5,607 nucleotides of DNA from Ferroglobus sp. GTDB lineage: Archaea > Halobacteriota > Archaeoglobi > Archaeoglobales > Archaeoglobaceae. The stretch spans positions 1-5,607 of the forward strand of contig WAQS01000311.1 in the NCBI GenBank assembly GCA_015520115.1. The letters run 5' to 3'. The position numbers and the translations under genes were made by a program. Positions 4,520 to 5,607 of this stretch are shown piece after piece. Position 1 is the stretch's first letter. Every line of letters starts with the position of its first letter. A model generated the notes under the pieces. That model had not been told where the DNA came from. It saw nothing but the letters and a program-made list of their open reading frames with translations, and made no database searches.

Positions 4520-5607
4520 TCAGAGATAGCGCCTCAGGAATTCCCTAACCTTCTCCGATTCGAGCCAACCTTCGTCAAGCTTTTTGACGATGTTTTTTAT
4601 CCTCTCCACCTGCTCAATTATTTTTCTTCTAACCTCTTCGTCCTCCACTTTTTCTTCAGCAAGCCCCAATATTGCCATGAGCGGATTTTTTATCTCGTCG
4701 ACAAGAATTGCAAATTTGTAAATGTTGTCCTCAATCTGTCTGTACGCCTTTCTTTTCGCCTCCTCAAGTTCAAGTGCTTTTATCGCGAAAGCTATGTCGT
4801 TAGCCAACACATCAAGCATCTGCAATTCCTCCTCGTCAAGCTTCTGCGTTCGGTCGAGACAAGTTACCAAAACGCCCTTGAGTTCACCGTCAGCAATCAT
4901 TGGAAACGCCGCTTTTACTTTTCCGCAGACTTCGCACGTTTCGAATACTGTCTCTCCCTCTTTCGCAACCTTTTCAGCGAAATTGCAAATTTCAAAATCT
5001 TTTCCGCAGTTTTTAACCAATCCCTCCTCTCTCAGCCATATGGAAACCGCCGGGAAAAACATCGTAAGTTCATTACAAACGTTGTTGAGCAAACTTTCCC
5101 TGTCTTTTGCGTGGACTATCACTTTCCCAACGTTGTTTATGACCCTCAAAAGGTTTTCGAGGGTTACCGTCTCCGTTACATCTCTCGCAGATATTATTCC
5201 GATTCTCTCTTCGAAGGAGATAACTTTCCCTACCGCCTCAATCCATACGTACTCCCCATCCTTCCTTTTAACTCTACAGATAGCTTTACCAACCCCCTCA
5301 CTTACTATCTCCTGAAAAATTTCCTTCACCGCTGCGAGATCTTCTGGATGGACGAACTCAAAAACGCTTTTTCCAACAACCTCTTCCACGCTGTAGCCGA
5401 GAACGAACGTTAGAGAGGGAGATACATAGTGGATTTTTCCATCAAAGTCAACAAGAGCGATGACATCCCTAACGTTGTTCACGATTAGTTCGCGAAGTCT
5501 CTCCTTTCTCATTTCTTCAGTTATTTCCTCGATAAATATCACCAAGTACTCCTCTCCCCTTACTTTAACCTTTTCCGAAAAAGCAAAGACTTGCAAACTT
5601 TTTGAAC
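4520..5607 (-). CDS. PAS-GAF signalling protein with degenerate kinase dimerisation domain (N terminus outside window)
   Basis: This is the C-terminal part of a probably cytoplasmic sensor. The frame is open to the window edge. A TTG at 5596 is not a convincing start, because the residues just after it resemble the end of an earlier PAS domain (RGEEYLVIFIEEITEEM). Counting from that TTG, a clear PAS domain spans about 35-143 (YVSPSLTFVLGYSVEEVVGK, HPEDL, then the PAC segment RKDGEYVWIEA...SARDVTE). A GAF-like domain spans about 150-275, with cysteines at 174, 197, 204, 221, 224 and 246. The end is a two-helix hairpin resembling a histidine-kinase dimerisation domain: LVDEIKNPLMAILG (298-311), with Asp300 where the phospho-accepting His would be, then a helix ending LDEGWLESEKVREFLRRYL. 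No ATP-binding domain follows before the stop codon. It is probably a non-catalytic signal relay or a partner of another kinase; the signal is unknown. It lies upstream of, and on the same strand as, the cytochrome gene. Confidence 0.88.
   Translation of the reverse strand, partial: SKSLQVFAFSEKVKVRGEEYLVIFIEEITEEMRKERLRELIVNNVRDVIALVDFDGKIHYVSPSLTFVLGYSVEEVVGKSVFEFVHPEDLAAVKEIFQEIVSEGVGKAICRVKRKDGEYVWIEAVGKVISFEERIGIISARDVTETVTLENLLRVINNVGKVIVHAKDRESLLNNVCNELTMFFPAVSIWLREEGLVKNCGKDFEICNFAEKVAKEGETVFETCEVCGKVKAAFPMIADGELKGVLVTCLDRTQKLDEEELQMLDVLANDIAFAIKALELEEAKRKAYRQIEDNIYKFAILVDEIKNPLMAILGLAEEKVEDEEVRRKIIEQVERIKNIVKKLDEGWLESEKVREFLRRYL

Noticed and set aside
4722..5315. A 197-codon Ser/Thr-rich plus-strand frame inside the sensor gene
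   Set aside because: It is low-complexity antisense translation of Glu/Lys/Val-rich coding sequence, with no independent support.
4490..5413. A 307-codon open frame on the plus strand, opposite the sensor gene
   Set aside because: The minus-strand frame has unmistakable PAS, GAF and dimerisation motifs. The plus-strand frame is Phe/Tyr/Asn-rich with no recognisable domain, no promoter-like start and no ribosome-binding site. It is explained by codon bias on the real strand.
1..5607. Looked for tRNA or rRNA genes, CRISPR repeats, transposase fragments and long repeats
   Set aside because: None seen. Non-coding DNA is limited to five short spacers, the longest about 125 bp (144-266), and codon and base use look uniform across the window.

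Overview
The window looks archaeal, most likely from an Archaeoglobales-type euryarchaeon such as Ferroglobus, Geoglobus or Archaeoglobus. The genus is an inference. The support is a bacterio-opsin-activator (Bat) type HTH regulator, an apparent PGF-CTERM sorting signal, archaeal TATA boxes about 25 bp upstream of start codons, a mix of leaderless and GGTG-led starts, and very compact spacers. Coding density is close to complete, with no spacer longer than about 125 bp. I see no RNA genes, insertion sequences, CRISPR arrays or large repeats.

Layout, left to right. Positions 1-143 (minus) hold the N-terminal 47 codons of an unrecognised protein that runs off the left edge. A divergent A/T-rich promoter region follows, with a 10-bp repeat on either side of a TATA box. 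Next is a plus-strand HTH_10 (Bat-type) regulator ending at 893. Its stop codon abuts the stop codon of a convergent four-helix PsiE-family membrane protein (894-1304, minus).

The core is a minus-strand cytochrome c maturation operon, read from right to left: a CcmH-like protein (4075-3692), the haem lyase subunit CcmF (3687-1741) and a second CcmH-like protein (1744-1340). The junctions are translationally tight: one ribosome-binding site includes the upstream stop codon, and the other junction is a 4-bp ATGA overlap. Upstream of the operon is a small secreted monohaem cytochrome c (4478-4113) with a calcium-loop motif and a C-terminal tail resembling an archaeosortase signal. At the right edge is a PAS-GAF signalling protein (5607-4520, cut at its N terminus). 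It ends in a histidine-kinase-like dimerisation hairpin with Asp where the phospho-accepting His would be, and it has no ATPase domain.

Taken together: secreted apocytochromes would be kept reduced by the two Cys-rich CcmH-like proteins and receive haem through CcmF on the outer face of the membrane. The adjacent cytochrome is a plausible client, anchored at the cell surface. The sensor and the Bat-type regulator could adjust expression to redox or electron-acceptor conditions, but that link rests on proximity only. CcmA, CcmB, CcmC and CcmE are not in the window. The most interesting points are the paired CcmH-like proteins around CcmF with an unusual five-cysteine motif, the possibly archaeosortase-processed cytochrome, and the kinase-dead-looking sensor with a cysteine cluster in its GAF domain.
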